From NCBI GenBank assembly GCA_016287975.1, contig JAEEXV010000003.1, forward strand, positions 1 through 22,451: 22,451 bases of DNA. Reading direction: 5' to 3'. A program made the position numbers and the translations under genes. This document shows positions 21,567 through 22,451 of the stretch, in pieces; position 1 is the stretch's first letter; each line of letters begins with the position of its first letter. The notes under the pieces are model-generated. The model searched no databases and was not told the origin of the DNA. It saw only the letters and a list, made by a program, of their open reading frames with translations. Source of the DNA: Lentisphaeria bacterium. GTDB taxonomy: Bacteria; Verrucomicrobiota; Lentisphaeria; Oligosphaerales; Oligosphaeraceae.

Positions 21567-22331
21567 ATGCCCGACACCTTCACCCTCGGCGGCCGCGAAT
21601 TCCACAGCCGCTTCATCCTCGGCTCCGGCAAATACGACCTGAAACTCATCCAGGCCGCCGTCGAACAGGGCGGCGCCGAGATCATCACCATCGCCGTGCG
21701 CCGCGCCAACACCAAGCCCACCGAAAGCGTCCTCGACTTCATCCCCAAGGGCGTCACCCTCCTCCCCAACACCTCGGGCGCCCGCACCGCCGACGAGGCC
21801 GTCCGCATCGCCCGCCTCGCCCGCGCCATGGGCTGCGGCGACTTCGTCAAGATCGAAATCATGCGCGACGCCAAATACCTCCTCCCCGACAACGCCGAGA
21901 CCATCCGCGCCACCGAACTCCTCGTGAAGGAGGACTTCACCGTCCTCCCCTACATGTACCCCGACCTCTACGCCGCACGACAACTCCAGGAAGTCGGCGC
22001 CGCCGCCGTCATGCCGCTCGCCGCCCCCATCGGCTCCAACCGAGGTCTCGAAACCCGCGCATTCATCCAGATCCTCATCGACGAAATCGACCTGCCCGTC
22101 ATCGTCGACGCAGGCATCGGCAAGCCCTCCCAGGCCTGCGAAGCCATGGAAATGGGCGCCGCCGCCATCATGGCCAACACCGCCATCGCCACCGCGGGAA
22201 ACGTCCCCGCCATGGCCGCCGCCTTCAAGGACGCCATCAACGCAGGACGAAACGCCTACCTCGCGGGCCTCGGGCGCACCCTCGCCCGCGGAGCCTCCGC
22301 CTCCGACCCCCTCACGGGATTCCTGCACTGA
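21567..22331 (+). CDS. thiG: Thiazole synthase ThiG
   Basis: 254 residues, full length. It forms the thiazole phosphate of thiamine from deoxyxylulose phosphate, ThiS thiocarboxylate and dehydroglycine. The TIM-barrel signatures are present: [10 protein letters not shown] (14-23), VRRAN (44-48), [14 protein letters not shown] (65-78), DFVKIEIM (92-99, Lys95 the likely Schiff-base lysine), [41 protein letters not shown] and [16 protein letters not shown] lies at 21551-21556, with ATG 21567 10 bases on. It is separated by 14 bases from thiF. ThiH or ThiO, which supply dehydroglycine, would be expected next but the window ends in the repeat. Confidence 0.96.
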   Translation: MPDTFTLGGREFHSRFILGSGKYDLKLIQAAVEQGGAEIITIAVRRANTKPTESVLDFIPKGVTLLPNTSGARTADEAVRIARLARAMGCGDFVKIEIMRDAKYLLPDNAETIRATELLVKEDFTVLPYMYPDLYAARQLQEVGAAAVMPLAAPIGSNRGLETRAFIQILIDEIDLPVIVDAGIGKPSQACEAMEMGAAAIMANTAIATAGNVPAMAAAFKDAINAGRNAYLAGLGRTLARGASASDPLTGFLH

Positions 22332-22346
22332 AAGCAGGGCCGGCAA

Positions 22347-22450
22347 GGGAGGGCCGCGCTCCTGCGCGGCCGCCTGGCGCGGCAGGGTCGGCGAGCCGAG
22401 CAACGGGAGGGCCGCGCTCCTGCGCGGCCGCCTGGCGCGGCATAGTCGGC
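22347..22450. repeat. Two copies of a GC-rich repeat with a 7-bp hairpin after thiG
   Basis: Copies at 22347-22392 and 22405-22450, period 58 bases, 46 bases alike except two positions. Each holds GCCGCGC-TCCT-GCGCGGC, a perfect 7-bp stem, then GCCTGGCGCGGCA. A third copy may continue past the window. No T-run follows, so a simple terminator is not supported, though it may end the thiamine transcript. Confidence 0.8.
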
Positions 22451-22451
22451 A

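Overview
The window is GC-rich (eyeballed well above 60% over most of its length) bacterial chromosome. Three things point to the PVC superphylum, most likely a Kiritimatiellota or Lentisphaerota gut-type genome: a V-type rather than F-type ATPase operon, an ECF sigma factor paired with a large Ser/Thr kinase that carries a formylglycine-enzyme-like domain, and a decayed copy of the FT-IELLV pseudopilin leader that is very abundant in those phyla. This placement is inference; no rRNA or other marker gene is present.

Layout. (1) 1-4300, minus strand: PTS-type IIA protein, a short coiled-coil stalk-like subunit, V-ATPase subunit C, V-ATPase subunit I, and the start of a signal-peptide protein that is probably the V-ATPase ring subunit K. 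A 33-bp tandem array separates I from K. (2) 4301-4817: divergent promoter region holding a long G-rich repeat array. (3) 4818-6334, plus: class II ketose-bisphosphate aldolase and D-lyxose isomerase-like protein, translationally coupled. (4) 6388-9548, plus: tRNA-Leu(GAG) with its own promoter and terminator, then mnmG-rdgB and a membrane-anchored thioredoxin-fold protein without CxxC. (5) 9549-9926: convergent intergenic region with two 134-bp direct repeats carrying strong hairpins. (6) 9927-10928, minus: DUF4434 TIM-barrel protein, preceded by two decayed coding remnants. (7) 11348-14945, minus: a five-gene cluster of lower GC: two YcjF/DUF697-type GTPases, a paralogue with no G domain, a 57-residue protein and a YkvA/DUF1232 membrane protein. 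(8) 15536-17107, plus: AAA-ATPase-like/PD-(D/E)XK protein. (9) 17117-20506, minus: ECF sigma factor and a 936-aa kinase-SUMF1-lectin-like protein. (10) 20734-22331, plus: thiS-thiF-thiG, with a structured leader that is not a recognisable TPP riboswitch. (11) 22332-22451: two copies of a GC-rich 58-bp repeat at the window edge.

Housekeeping parts (V-ATPase, mnmG-rdgB, thiamine genes) are ordinary. The parts most worth attention are the GTPase/DUF697/DUF1232 cluster, the sigma-kinase pair, the unusual thiS leader, and intergenic regions each filled by a different repeat family. Several promoters share a recognisable -10 element (TATANTAAGS or a close variant), which helps fix transcription units across the window.
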